The notes under the pieces were generated by a model. That model was not told the origin of the DNA and did not search any database. It worked only from the letters and a program-made list of their open reading frames with translations. Source: Gammaproteobacteria bacterium (GTDB lineage Bacteria; Pseudomonadota; Gammaproteobacteria; Steroidobacterales; Steroidobacteraceae). Taken from it: a stretch of 64,000 nucleotides of DNA. Position 1 is the stretch's first letter, and each line of letters starts with the position of its first letter. Location: positions 496,001 through 560,000 of the forward strand of contig PKRE01000001.1 of NCBI GenBank assembly GCA_017577615.1, given 5' to 3'. Of this stretch, positions 36,299 through 44,739 are shown one piece after another. The translations under genes and the position numbers were made by a program.

Positions 36299-37714
36299 AT
36301 GAAGAAGCCCGCCAGGCCCACCTTCACCCGCCGCGACTTCGGTCGGGCAGTTGCCGTTGCTACCACCGCTCTCGGCTTCCCTCTGATCGTGCCTGCACGC
36401 GTGCTCGGCGCCGATGCACCGTCCGAGCGGCTGCGCATCGGCCAGATCGGCTGCGGACGTATTGCGCGCAGCCATGACATTCCAGGGACGTTCCAAACGG
36501 GCGGAGTCGACATCGTCGCCGTGTGCGACGTCGACAGCACGCGCACGCGCGATGGTAAAGCGCTCGTCGAGCAGCTCTATCGCAATGCCGGCCGCGCAGC
36601 ACCGCCGATCAACATGCACCAGAACTATCTCGAGGTCGTCACGCGCAAGGACATCGATGCTGTGGTCATCAGCACGCCGGATCATTCGCATGCCGAGCTC
36701 GCTTTGGCCGCCGTGCTGAACGGCAAGGACGTGTACTTACAGAAGCCGTTCACGATAACCGTCAGCGAGGGGATCTTGCTACGCGATGCGGTGGCGCGCA
36801 CCAGACGCATCGTGCAAGTGGGTAGCCAGCAGCGCTCTTGGGAACAGTTCCGCCGCGCCTGTGAGCTGGTGCGCTCCGGCCGCATCGGTGGTGTGCGGCG
36901 CGTGGAGATCGGGCTGCCGATCGACCCCACGAAGCCGGACGATCCTCCACAACCGATTCCGGCGAATCTCGACTACGACAAATGGCTCGGCCCCGCACCT
37001 TTCGCGTACTACACCGAGCAGCGTGTCCATCCACAGAATGGGTACGACGAGCGTCCCGGTTGGCTGCACAACGAGTCTTTTTGTCTGGGAATGATCACCG
37101 GTTGGGGCTCCCATCACTATGACACCCTCCATTGGGCGCTCGATGTGGAGCACAGCGGCCCGAAGCGTATCGAAGGGCGCGGCGTCTTTCCCACGAACAC
37201 CGTCTGGAACGTGCACGGCGAGTATCACGTCGAGCTCGTTTATCCAGACGACATCATCGTGACGGTATCCGACAAGTTTCCGAACGGGCTCAAGTTCTAC
37301 GGCGACGATGGATGGATCTGGGTCACGCGCGAGGGGACGACCACTTCCAGCGATCCGACGAGCGCGAATGCCAAGAAGCTACCGCCGCTGGATGCGAGCG
37401 ATCCCAGACTGCTCGACGAGAAAGGCGTCACCGTACAGCTGCCGCGCAGCACGGAGCATCACGCCGATTGGATTCGCGCGGTACGCACCCGCTCGCAGCC
37501 GATCGCACCAGCCCTGGTGGGTCACCGCAGCAACAGCGCTTGCATTGTGAGCTGGATCGCGATGAAGCTCGGTCGCCCGCTCACCTGGGACCCGCAGGCT
37601 GAACGCTTCATCGACGATGAGGAAGCCAACTCAATGCTGAGTCGGCCGGAGCGCGCGCCGTACGGCGCGCACAACTTCATGAAGATGCATCGAGCGCAGG
37701 CGTACGGAACATGA
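36299..37714 (+). CDS. Tat-exported Gfo/Idh/MocA family oxidoreductase
   Basis: 471 aa, ATG with CAGGAG upstream. A twin-arginine signal (FTRRDFGRAVAVATTALGF) leads into the NAD(P) fold (RIGQIGCGRIARSHDI, VAVCDVDS). The dehydrogenase signature (AVVISTPDHSHAELALAA, KDVYLQKPFTITVSEG) and the C-terminal sheet domain (GMITGWGSHHYDTLHWALD) follow. Tat export carries folded, cofactor-loaded protein. It probably acts on a sugar or sugar derivative released by the neighbouring hydrolases. Its stop overlaps the next start (ATGA, 37711-37714). Confidence 0.92.
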   Translation: MKKPARPTFTRRDFGRAVAVATTALGFPLIVPARVLGADAPSERLRIGQIGCGRIARSHDIPGTFQTGGVDIVAVCDVDSTRTRDGKALVEQLYRNAGRAAPPINMHQNYLEVVTRKDIDAVVISTPDHSHAELALAAVLNGKDVYLQKPFTITVSEGILLRDAVARTRRIVQVGSQQRSWEQFRRACELVRSGRIGGVRRVEIGLPIDPTKPDDPPQPIPANLDYDKWLGPAPFAYYTEQRVHPQNGYDERPGWLHNESFCLGMITGWGSHHYDTLHWALDVEHSGPKRIEGRGVFPTNTVWNVHGEYHVELVYPDDIIVTVSDKFPNGLKFYGDDGWIWVTREGTTTSSDPTSANAKKLPPLDASDPRLLDEKGVTVQLPRSTEHHADWIRAVRTRSQPIAPALVGHRSNSACIVSWIAMKLGRPLTWDPQAERFIDDEEANSMLSRPERAPYGAHNFMKMHRAQAYGT

Positions 37715-38373
37715 AGCGCTGGTCTTCGTTGGCCGTTCTGGTGGCGGCGCTCGCAACGTCCTCTTCCTGCCCGTCTGCGGACGAGCCGCAGCGATTTCGC
37801 ATCATGACGCTCGATCCGGGCCATTTCCATGCGGCGCTCGTGCAAGAGCACATGTATGCGGATGTGGATCCGCTGGTACATGTCTACGCTCCACCGCAAG
37901 GTGCTGCTCCTTTCCTGACGCTTCCGCAGGGAGCAGAAAACGAAACCGCTCTCGATTCGGCGAGCGAGGGAGTCGCGCTCGGCTCAGAGAATCGCGGTGT
38001 GGCTAACGAGGAGATACCGAGCGACCTGGCACTGCACTTACAGCGCATCGAAAGCTTCAACGCGCGCCCCCACGACCCGACGAGCTGGCAGACGCAGATC
38101 TACGTCGGTTCGGATTTCCTCGAGCGGATGGTTGCCGAGACACCAGGCAACATCGTCGTGATTGCCGGGGATCGTCCCGCTCGTACCGACGAGGCAGATT
38201 GGGTCGTCACGATCCCCGAGCGCTACCACGTCGGCCACGAAGCACATTTCGCACAAGTCACGGAGAGATTCCTGCGTTATCTCCGGGACGGCAACATCCC
38301 GCATTGGGAAGTGCCCAACATGCTCACGAAATATGCCACGATCATGCAAGCGTACGAGATGAGCCGCGACTAG
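37711..38373 (+). CDS. Shortened oxidoreductase-like exported protein, coupled to the preceding gene
   Basis: 220 aa, start overlapping the previous stop by 4 bases. An N-terminal signal or lipoprotein-like segment (LAVLVAALATSSSC) precedes RIMTLDPGHFHAALVQEHMY and VDPLVHVYAPPQG. That opening is typical of a Bacteroidetes-type Gfo/Idh-related family of about 450 aa. The C-terminus, VGHEAHFAQVTERFLRYLRDGN and WEVPNMLTKYATIMQAYE, matches the end of the same family as I remember it. The middle, including the nucleotide-linked catalytic part, is missing, so it is either an internally deleted relic or a small partner subunit. Confidence 0.7.
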   Translation: MKRWSSLAVLVAALATSSSCPSADEPQRFRIMTLDPGHFHAALVQEHMYADVDPLVHVYAPPQGAAPFLTLPQGAENETALDSASEGVALGSENRGVANEEIPSDLALHLQRIESFNARPHDPTSWQTQIYVGSDFLERMVAETPGNIVVIAGDRPARTDEADWVVTIPERYHVGHEAHFAQVTERFLRYLRDGNIPHWEVPNMLTKYATIMQAYEMSRD

Positions 38374-38431
38374 GGGCTAGAGGCTGGACGCGGGCATCGA
38401 GCTGCGCACCTAGCCGTCGCGTGCAGCCGCG

Positions 38432-39424
38432 TCAGCCACGACGCTCCTGGTGTCCTCCAAACTGCTTGCGCATGGCCGAGAGCAGTCGATTTGCATAGGA
38501 ATCCTCGCCGCGCGAACTGAAGCGGGAGAACAGCGCTGTCGAGAGCGACGGCATGGGAACGCTAAGATCGACCGCCGCTTTCAGCGCCCAACGACCTTCG
38601 CCGGAATCCGAGACGTAACCGGAAAACCCATCGAGCTGAGGATCCTCCTTGAGTGCGGTAGCCGTCAGATCCAGGAGCCATGAGCGGATCACGCTGCCGT
38701 TGCGCCACAACTCCGCGATCGCGGCGAGATCGAGGTCGTACTGATAAATCTCGGGTTCCGCCAAGGGCGTTGAATCATCCATCTTCTGCTCCTGGCCGCG
38801 GTTGGCATGCTTCAACAGATTGAAGCCTTCCGCATACGCGGCCATGATCCCGTACTCGATACCGTTGTGGACCATCTTCACGAAGTGGCCGGCACCCGGA
38901 GGACCGCAATATAAGTAACCCTTGGTGAGCTGCGGCTCGTTCCCGCCGGCAGCTTCGATCGGTGCCGGCGCGAGTGCCTCGAAGATCGGCTCCAGTCTGC
39001 TCGCCGCCGCACGATCGCCCCCTATCATGAGGCAGTAACCAACCTCGAGCCCCCAGACGCCGCCGCTGGTGCCCACATCCAAGAAGTGGACGCCTCGTTC
39101 GCCGAGAGCTCGCGCGCGACCGATCGCGAGTCGGTAATCGGAGTTGCCGCCATCGACGACGATATCGTCCTTCTCGAGCAATCCGATCAGCTCATCCAGC
39201 ACGGACTGCACTGCCGCGGCCGGCACCATCAGCCAGACGACGCGCGGGGTGGGCAAGGAAGCGACGAGCTCTTCGAGCGTATAGGCACCTTGTGCTCCCT
39301 CTGACACGAGAGCATCCACGGACTGCTTGCTCGTGGCGAACACAACACATTCGTGTCCGGCGCGCATCAAACGACGCGACATGTTCGCACCCATGCGTCC
39401 CAAACCGATCATGCCGATCTTCAT
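38432..39424 (-). CDS. gnd: 6-phosphogluconate dehydrogenase, short (GndA/YqeC-type) form
   Basis: 330 aa, ATG with AGGAG upstream. The NAD(P) motif MKIGMIGLGRMGANMSRRLM, VVDGGNSDYR, the substrate segment FLDVGTSGGVWGLEVGYCLMIGGD and GHFVKMVHNGIEYGIMAAYAEG are intact. The length, shorter than the 470-aa form, places it in the short NAD-preferring type. It decarboxylates 6-phosphogluconate to ribulose 5-phosphate. With the lactonase-family protein it hints at sugar-acid use. Confidence 0.93.
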   Translation of the reverse strand: MKIGMIGLGRMGANMSRRLMRAGHECVVFATSKQSVDALVSEGAQGAYTLEELVASLPTPRVVWLMVPAAAVQSVLDELIGLLEKDDIVVDGGNSDYRLAIGRARALGERGVHFLDVGTSGGVWGLEVGYCLMIGGDRAAASRLEPIFEALAPAPIEAAGGNEPQLTKGYLYCGPPGAGHFVKMVHNGIEYGIMAAYAEGFNLLKHANRGQEQKMDDSTPLAEPEIYQYDLDLAAIAELWRNGSVIRSWLLDLTATALKEDPQLDGFSGYVSDSGEGRWALKAAVDLSVPMPSLSTALFSRFSSRGEDSYANRLLSAMRKQFGGHQERRG

Positions 39425-39515
39425 CGTCCTACTCCTGCGCGATCGCCAGTGCTGTGCCTATTCTTTCAGAGCAACGCAATGAATGTCATGTTGCGGGCTT
39501 GAACACGTGTGACTT

Positions 39516-40466
39516 TTACACAGAGGTAAAGGAAGAGCCGCCTGCACCAGTACGAGCGCACGCTTCACGGATGATCTCGGCCAATCGCAGCGTGCCCGGC
39601 CCTGCCGCATCCAGATCTGGAAAGATCAGGTAGAGATCGACGAAACGCTCGCTGCCGCCCCGCAGGCGCAGCGGCTTGAGCACACCCTGTGCGAGCTCGG
39701 AGCGGATCTTCTCTTCTGGAAACCAGGCGAACCCATGGCCGCGGGTTACCGCGCCAATCGAAGTCGCCATGTTGCTGACGGTCCAGCGCTGCTCGACCTC
39801 GAACGTCATGGTGCGCTTGTCTCGCTTCGTGCCGGAGTCGCGCACGACGAGGTGGCGATGCTGGCGTAAATCGCGACTCGTGAGCTCACGGCCGAGCTTG
39901 TGCAAAGGATGGTTGGGGTGCGCGACCGGGACGAACTTCGCGTGCATGAGCCGCTCGCCGTTGAATCCCGGCGGAATACGTGGCGAGATCGCAAGATCCA
40001 CGGCACCGCTCACGATCGCCTCGGTCGTGCCCTCGATCACGGTCTCGAACACTTCGATGTGCGTCTGCGGACTTTCCTTGCCGAATCTCGCCAGGCAATC
40101 GAGCAGCAGCCAGGTGGGAAACAGAATCTCCACTGCGATGGCGATCTCGGCTTCCCAGCCTGCGGACACCTTCTTCGCGGCACGCTCGAGCCCGCCGGCA
40201 TCCTCGAGCAAGGCACGCGCCCGGCGATACAGCATCTGACCGGTCGGTGTCAGCACCGCATTACGACCCTGCATTTCGAACGCCTGGACCTTCAGCATCG
40301 ACTGCAATTTCTGGACGGCATAGGTTACGGAGGACTGGCTCTTGCTGAGCGCCTCAGCTGCTTGTGCGTAGCCCCCGTAGTCGACGACGGCAACGAGGCA
40401 ACGCCATTGCTCCAGGGTGATTCGAGGCGTCGGGAGAGCGCGCAGCGCGGTCTTCTTTCTAGCCAT
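39516..40466 (-). CDS. LysR-family transcriptional regulator
   Basis: 316 aa. The N-terminal winged helix-turn-helix is clear: ITLEQWRCLVAVVDYGGYAQAAEALSKS in part, then SSVTYAVQKLQSMLKV. The effector domain follows, with LFPTWLLLDCLARFGKE and AIVSGAVDLAISPRIP. It diverges from azoR, so it most likely controls azoR and itself. The effector is unknown. Confidence 0.93.
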   Translation of the reverse strand: MARKKTALRALPTPRITLEQWRCLVAVVDYGGYAQAAEALSKSQSSVTYAVQKLQSMLKVQAFEMQGRNAVLTPTGQMLYRRARALLEDAGGLERAAKKVSAGWEAEIAIAVEILFPTWLLLDCLARFGKESPQTHIEVFETVIEGTTEAIVSGAVDLAISPRIPPGFNGERLMHAKFVPVAHPNHPLHKLGRELTSRDLRQHRHLVVRDSGTKRDKRTMTFEVEQRWTVSNMATSIGAVTRGHGFAWFPEEKIRSELAQGVLKPLRLRGGSERFVDLYLIFPDLDAAGPGTLRLAEIIREACARTGAGGSSFTSV

Positions 40467-40518
40467 CTATCGAATCTATCGATGGGTGGAAGCGAATTTT
40501 TGTACTTTTCTATCTACT

Positions 40519-40531
40519 ATTCCAATGGAAT
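40519..40531. promoter_or_regulatory. Candidate LysR operator in front of azoR
   Basis: ATTCC-AAT-GGAAT is a perfect palindrome in the 98-base gap between the LysR gene and azoR, 34 bases before the azoR start. Nearby, at the LysR end, CTATCGA occurs twice in tandem (40467-40482). Both are reasonable LysR binding candidates. Confidence 0.45.
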
Positions 40532-40564
40532 ATAGCGCCACCCAAGATTCGAGTGGAGGCGCAC

Positions 40565-41182
40565 ATGAAGACACTATTGAAGATCCAAGCCAGCTTGTTC
40601 GGTGACCAGGGACAATCGTCGCAACTCGCGAACCGCTTCATTGAACGCTGGCGCGCGCAGCATCCCCAAGCACGCATCGTCGTGCGCGACCTGAGTGCGA
40701 ATCCCGTTCCGCACCTGACCGCAGAACGGTTTCAGGCATTCCTGACGAAGCCGGAGGAGCGCACACCAGCACAACAGGCAATCGTCAACGAGTCCGACTC
40801 ATTGATCCGCGAGCTCAAGGAGGCCGATGTCATCGTCTTTGCGATACCGATGTACAACTTCAACGTCCCGTCTACGGTACGCGCGTACTTCGATCATATC
40901 GCTCGCGCCGGCGTGACCTTCCGCTACACCGAGCAGGGCGCGGAAGGCCTGATCAAGGGCAAGAAGACGTACGTGTTCGTTTCCCGGGGTGGCATTTACC
41001 CAGAGGGCGCAGACACGGAGGTGCCCTACATCAAACAGTTTCTCGGTTTCATAGGCTTGACGGATCTGGAGATCATCGTCGCACAGGGATTGGATATGGG
41101 GGCAGAGTCGCGCGCTCGTGCACTCACAGCCGCACACGAGCGAATCGCCGGCCTCGTTCCGCTGCGCACCGTTGCCGCTTGA
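40565..41182 (+). CDS. azoR: FMN-dependent NADH-azoreductase
   Basis: 205 aa from the ATG with GTGGAGG upstream. Family features: LLKIQASLFGDQGQSSQLAN, VRDLSANPVPHL, the FMN-binding IPMYNFNVPSTVRAYFDHI and VSRGGIYPEG. It reduces quinones and azo compounds with NADH using FMN, in the cytoplasm. The divergent LysR gene is the probable regulator. Confidence 0.94.
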   Translation: MKTLLKIQASLFGDQGQSSQLANRFIERWRAQHPQARIVVRDLSANPVPHLTAERFQAFLTKPEERTPAQQAIVNESDSLIRELKEADVIVFAIPMYNFNVPSTVRAYFDHIARAGVTFRYTEQGAEGLIKGKKTYVFVSRGGIYPEGADTEVPYIKQFLGFIGLTDLEIIVAQGLDMGAESRARALTAAHERIAGLVPLRTVAA

Positions 41183-41200
41183 CCGCGCACACCCGTGCGC
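41183..41200 (+). terminator. Hairpin after azoR
   Basis: CGCGCAC (41183-41189), loop of four bases, GTGCGCG (41194-41200), directly after the azoR stop codon. No T-run follows on this strand. Confidence 0.5.
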
Positions 41201-41239
41201 GCGTTAGCAAGCAAAGACAGGGAAGAAGAATAAGGAAAG

Positions 41240-41260
41240 ACGGCGCGCAACGCGCGCCGT
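41240..41260 (-). terminator. Intrinsic terminator for the DUF3465 gene
   Basis: ACGGCGCGC and GCGCGCCGT form a 9-bp stem with a 3-base loop. On the minus strand it is followed by a T-rich run (CTTTCCTTATTCTTCTTCC). A second small pair, GTAGGC/GCCTAC, abuts it at 41259-41275. Confidence 0.65.
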
Positions 41261-41271
41261 AGGCCTGCAGC

Positions 41272-41709
41272 CTACTGGTAGATGCGGCCATTGTGCTTGA
41301 GCCAACCCGCGACGTGCCGTCCCTTCGGATCATGGTGCGTCCAATGGATCACTCCACCGCGCTCGTTCCACTCGTATTCGCCGAAGAATTCCACGTGATC
41401 GCCCACCTTCAGCCCCTCGACGCGAGTCGCCAAATCGATGTTGTGAGCGATCAAGAGCGTGTGTCCGGAGGCCAACTTCAGGATAAAGCGTTGGTGACGA
41501 CTGCCCTTGTTGTCGTCGCTCAGTATTCGCACGACCACGCCTTCGCCTCTGACTTGAACGTCACTCTGACGCTGCGCGAACAGCGCTTCAATGCTGCTCG
41601 CGGCCGATGAGCTTGGTGCGCTCGTCGTAGGCGCGAGCCCATCTGGATAGAGCGCGAACCAGAACGCGCTCGCCGCCGCGAGCACAATGACAGGGACGAT
41701 CTTTTTCAT
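41272..41709 (-). CDS. DUF3465 exported protein
   Basis: 145 aa. A signal peptide or anchor (VPVIVLAAASAFWFALYP) is followed by an OB-like domain: VRGEGVVVRILSDDNKGSRHQ, FILKLASGHTLLIAHNIDLA, VGDHVEFFGEYEWNERGGVIH and HHDPKGRHVAGWLKHNG. This matches the DUF3465 family, of unknown function. It lies 15 bases after the GFA gene on the same strand. Confidence 0.9.
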   Translation of the reverse strand: MKKIVPVIVLAAASAFWFALYPDGLAPTTSAPSSSAASSIEALFAQRQSDVQVRGEGVVVRILSDDNKGSRHQRFILKLASGHTLLIAHNIDLATRVEGLKVGDHVEFFGEYEWNERGGVIHWTHHDPKGRHVAGWLKHNGRIYQ

Positions 41710-41724
41710 CGATGACTTGCGATC

Positions 41725-42126
41725 TCAGCTCATCGGAGGCTCTTCGGCGTACTGCGGCAGATCGTCGCAAATCTCAAACCAGTTGGCCTTCGAAGCGACG
41801 TAGATGTGCCCGTGCGGTCCTCTCGGCAGCGGAGTCTCAATCGTGCCAAGGCGCACGCGCACCGCATCGGGCATGGCATCGCGACGACTGATGATGGGCG
41901 AGCCGCAATGAGCGCAGAATATTCTATGGACGCCGTTGACGCTGTAGCTCTTGAGAGCATCCTCGCCTTGGAGCACCACGAAATCCTTTGCCGCGACGAG
42001 CGCGCTTGCCGCGAACGCTGAGCCGGTGGCTTTGCGGCATCGGCTGCAATGACAGTAATACGAGAGCCCCAGCTCTCCGCGAATCTCGTATCTCACGGAG
42101 CCGCACAAACAACCGCCTGCGTACAT
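41725..42126 (-). CDS. GFA family protein (CENP-V/GFA zinc domain)
   Basis: 133 aa from the ATG with an AGGAGG site. Zinc-binding cysteines occur in the family pattern: MYAGGCLCGSVRYEI, YYCHCSRCRKATGSAFA and FCAHCGSPI. Name-giving members bind glutathione and help formaldehyde oxidation; most small ones are of unknown substrate. It is in a minus-strand series of small genes (41272-43233). Confidence 0.92.
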   Translation of the reverse strand: MYAGGCLCGSVRYEIRGELGLSYYCHCSRCRKATGSAFAASALVAAKDFVVLQGEDALKSYSVNGVHRIFCAHCGSPIISRRDAMPDAVRVRLGTIETPLPRGPHGHIYVASKANWFEICDDLPQYAEEPPMS

Positions 42127-42163
42127 ACGACCTCCTGGAAATAGCCATTCCGGAACGCCGGGT

Positions 42164-42691
42164 CTACGGCAAGGCGCCACTGCACTGCGACCTCAGTCGC
42201 TCGTGCTGTGCGCGCTCCAGGCTGTAGACGGCACATTCGTCGATGCCGAAACGCCGCCGTTCGAGGAAACGAAACCCCAGGCGTTCGTAGAAGCGGCGCG
42301 CGCGTGTGTTGGACACGAGCGGATCGACCCACACCTCTGTGACCTGCGGGTCCGAGAAACAGCGCGCGATCGCCCAGCTCATCATCACGGTGCCGAAGCC
42401 GCGGTTGAGATCTGTCGGCTCGCCGATCCAGATGTCGATCGCGCGCACCGTTTCGAGCACATCGCCCCAGTAATGAGACTCCTCGCGCGCAGCATTCAAG
42501 ATCTGAAGGAAGCCGACAGGCCGACCGTCCGCTTCAGCTATGAACTGCTCGCGCCATGGCGAGGGTCTACTGAGATCCTCTTCCCATGACCAATTGTGGT
42601 TCGGATCGGCCGCGAGCACGTGCGGCTGTTCGTCCCACCGACGCAACAACGGGATATCGTGGAGCGTCGCATTACGGAAGCTCAGGCTCAT
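42164..42691 (-). CDS. GNAT acetyltransferase, AAC(6')-Ib-like
   Basis: 175 aa. The opening FRNATLHDIPLLRRWDEQPHV, then ESHYWGDVLETVRAIDIWIG, the acetyl-CoA loop LNRGFGTVMMSWAIARCF and NTRARRFYERLGFRFLERR follow the layout of aminoglycoside 6'-N-acetyltransferase-like proteins. Chromosomal members often have other or weak activities, so resistance is not claimed. Confidence 0.85.
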   Translation of the reverse strand: MSLSFRNATLHDIPLLRRWDEQPHVLAADPNHNWSWEEDLSRPSPWREQFIAEADGRPVGFLQILNAAREESHYWGDVLETVRAIDIWIGEPTDLNRGFGTVMMSWAIARCFSDPQVTEVWVDPLVSNTRARRFYERLGFRFLERRRFGIDECAVYSLERAQHERLRSQCSGALP

Positions 42692-42711
42692 CGCTCATCC
42701 TGGAAGAAGCG

Positions 42712-43233
42712 TTACACGCCCTGCTGATCCTCCTTCAAGAGGCGCTCATAAACCTGCAGGTCGTGGCCAGAGTAGCAACAAAAGATGACTTCTTGGATCG
42801 TCGGCAGCGACGGCAGCACTTCTCGAACGGTCGCGACTGCCACTTCGGCGGCGTGCTCGATCGGATAACCGTATGCACCTGTACTGATACTGGGGAACGC
42901 AACCGAGGACGCGTTGACGCTCGCTGCCACTTCGAGCGAGCGACGATAGCACGATGCGAGCAACTCCGACTCTCCATGCGTGCCGCCGCGCCAGACTGGT
43001 CCCACGGTATGAATCACGTATTTCGCTGGCAGGCGATAGCCGTTGGTGAGCTTCGCATCCCCCGTCGCACAGCCGTTCAGCTTGCGGCACTCCTCGAGCA
43101 GCTCCGGGCCTGCTGCTCGGTGTATCGCTCCATCCACCCCGCCGCCGCCCAGAAGGGAGGTATTGGCTGCATTGACGATTGCATCGACCTTGAGTGTCGT
43201 GATGTCCGCTTGAATCGCTTTGATCGTCGCCAT
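42712..43233 (-). CDS. Macrodomain O-acetyl-ADP-ribose deacetylase
   Basis: 173 aa from MATIKAIQADITTLKVDAIV. The macrodomain fingerprints are complete: IVNAANTSLLGGGGVDGAIH, VIHTVGPVW, ASVAFPSISTGAYGYP-type loop and VIFCCYSGHDLQVYERLL. It hydrolyses O-acetyl-ADP-ribose or removes ADP-ribose from proteins. It lies 20 bases upstream of the GNAT gene on the same strand. Confidence 0.94.
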   Translation of the reverse strand: MATIKAIQADITTLKVDAIVNAANTSLLGGGGVDGAIHRAAGPELLEECRKLNGCATGDAKLTNGYRLPAKYVIHTVGPVWRGGTHGESELLASCYRRSLEVAASVNASSVAFPSISTGAYGYPIEHAAEVAVATVREVLPSLPTIQEVIFCCYSGHDLQVYERLLKEDQQGV

Positions 43234-43478
43234 GAGACAGCACCTCGCCGATGTTCGATCATTTGAGCCGCTGCACTGAGCTTCGAGGATACGACATCCA
43301 TCTGATGCGGTCCCACACTCCCGCAATCGCGAAGCGCCGCTTCGGCAAGCGTGCCGTCGAATTCTGTCGTCAGATGCCAGGCAAAGCGCAGTGTGAAATG
43401 CGCTGCAGGTTTACGGCGTCCGAAGACGCCACATGCGCGCTTCGTCGATCTTCGGGAAGCTTTCCTGCCACGCAGGCC

Positions 43479-43853
43479 TTATCGCGGTTGTGATGTGATG
43501 ACGATGTTGTTGCCTTCGCTATCCCGGAACTGTGCGAATCGTTGTCCCGGGCTCCACGGAGCTTCGCTCGGAGCCGTGACGAATTCGACGCCCTTATCAA
43601 CCAGCTCCCGATAGGTCGCATCCACATCATCCGCGACGAAGACCAGGCGCGGTGTGTCCGCCGGCATGCCTGGCTGCTGTTGTGTAAACAATATGTGTGT
43701 CCGCGCGCCCGGCACCTCGAGCTCGATCCAACGCCAACCCTCCTTGTAAGCAGAGTCTTGAGCGATCCGGAACCCCACCTTTTCCGTATAGAACCGCACG
43801 GCGCGATCCTGATCGACAACCGGCAGCTCCGAGAATTTCACGTACTTTAGCAT
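43479..43853 (-). CDS. VOC-family (glyoxalase/dioxygenase-like) protein
   Basis: 124 aa. The paired beta-alpha-beta-beta-beta units are visible: VDQDRAVRFYTEKVGFRIA, WRWIELEVPGARTHILF, LVFVADDVDATYRELVDKGV and FRDSEGNNIVITS, with a metal-type acidic residue near the end. It may be a lyase, dioxygenase or drug-binding protein. The gap from 43234 to 43478 before the macrodomain gene shows nothing I can support. Confidence 0.9.
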   Translation of the reverse strand: MLKYVKFSELPVVDQDRAVRFYTEKVGFRIAQDSAYKEGWRWIELEVPGARTHILFTQQQPGMPADTPRLVFVADDVDATYRELVDKGVEFVTAPSEAPWSPGQRFAQFRDSEGNNIVITSQPR

Positions 43854-43871
43854 CGTGTGCGTTCTCCTTCC

Positions 43872-44375
43872 TTACGCCCTGTTCCCCGTTCCGTGTGCGC
43901 GGCCGCGTGCTTGCAGGTGCAGGTCTCGCACCTGCTGCACGAGCTGCGGCACCGGACCTTCCACCATGACGTTCGGCGCGATGTCGTTGATCGGTATCGG
44001 TCGCACGGGGGATGCTGGATCGCCCCACTCTGCGCGCCACTCTGCAAGCTGCTGCGACGAGGTCACGTAGACGATGCGACCGAGGCCGACCCAGGCGTGC
44101 GCTGCCGCACACATCGGGCAGTGCTCGCCCGAGGTAAAGACAGTGGCTGCCGCCCGCTCCTCGGATGTCATGTTCGCTGCAGCCCAGCGCGCCAATTCGA
44201 GCTCCGGATGACGCGTCGGATCGCCGGAAGAATTGACCCTGTTGCGATCCTCTGCCAGAACAGTTCCATCACCCGCCACCAGCACAGAACCGAACGGTGC
44301 ATCACCAGCCGCCAGCGCCTCTGCGGCGAGCTCCACACAACGACGCAAATGTGCCATTTCCGCAGCACTGACCAT
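43872..44375 (-). CDS. Nucleoside/cytidine deaminase-family protein
   Basis: 167 aa from the ATG with GAGGG upstream. The deaminase fold shows the zinc His-Glu site as RHPELELARWAA (HPE where HAE is commonest) and the PCxxC site as HCPMCAAAHAWVGLGRIVY. DAPFGSVLVAGDGTVLAED opens the domain. It may deaminate guanine, cytosine or a related base. It sits 18 bases upstream of the VOC gene. Confidence 0.88.
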   Translation of the reverse strand: MVSAAEMAHLRRCVELAAEALAAGDAPFGSVLVAGDGTVLAEDRNRVNSSGDPTRHPELELARWAAANMTSEERAAATVFTSGEHCPMCAAAHAWVGLGRIVYVTSSQQLAEWRAEWGDPASPVRPIPINDIAPNVMVEGPVPQLVQQVRDLHLQARGRAHGTGNRA

Positions 44376-44739
44376 GATGACCCTCACGCAACGGCCTGAT
44401 GCAATGTCCGTGTGCCGATTCTCGGCGGCTCTTTGCCACGACTGCAAGCGTCTTGCGAGAAAATGTCATGCATCGACACATCGCTTCAGGCTTCGCTGCG
44501 GGCACCCGATATCTCGATAGAGCTGCATCGAGTCACAGGCTGGCAGCACTTTTGGCGCGCTTGCTCAAGGCTCGACGAACGGGCGTGCTAGTTCGACCGT
44601 CTCCGGATACGCTCTAAGGTGCGATCACCAAAGTGGCACACATGCGAGACACAGTTAGGACTAGGGGCCGCGCCTGCGAGCCCACGGAAGAGACGTAGTG
44701 AGCAGCACGTTTCCGACTGATCTGAGAAGGAGGAAGGCG
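44376..44739. other. Gap between divergent deaminase and monooxygenase genes
   Basis: About 364 bases. Several short frames exist on both strands but none has a ribosome site or a recognisable pattern. It must hold the two divergent promoters. Confidence 0.35.

Noticed and set aside
43077..43316. Short minus-strand frame (MGPHQMDVVSSKL...) between the VOC and macrodomain genes
   Set aside because: It runs into the macrodomain gene in another frame, has no ribosome site and no known relative; possible relic but not supportable.
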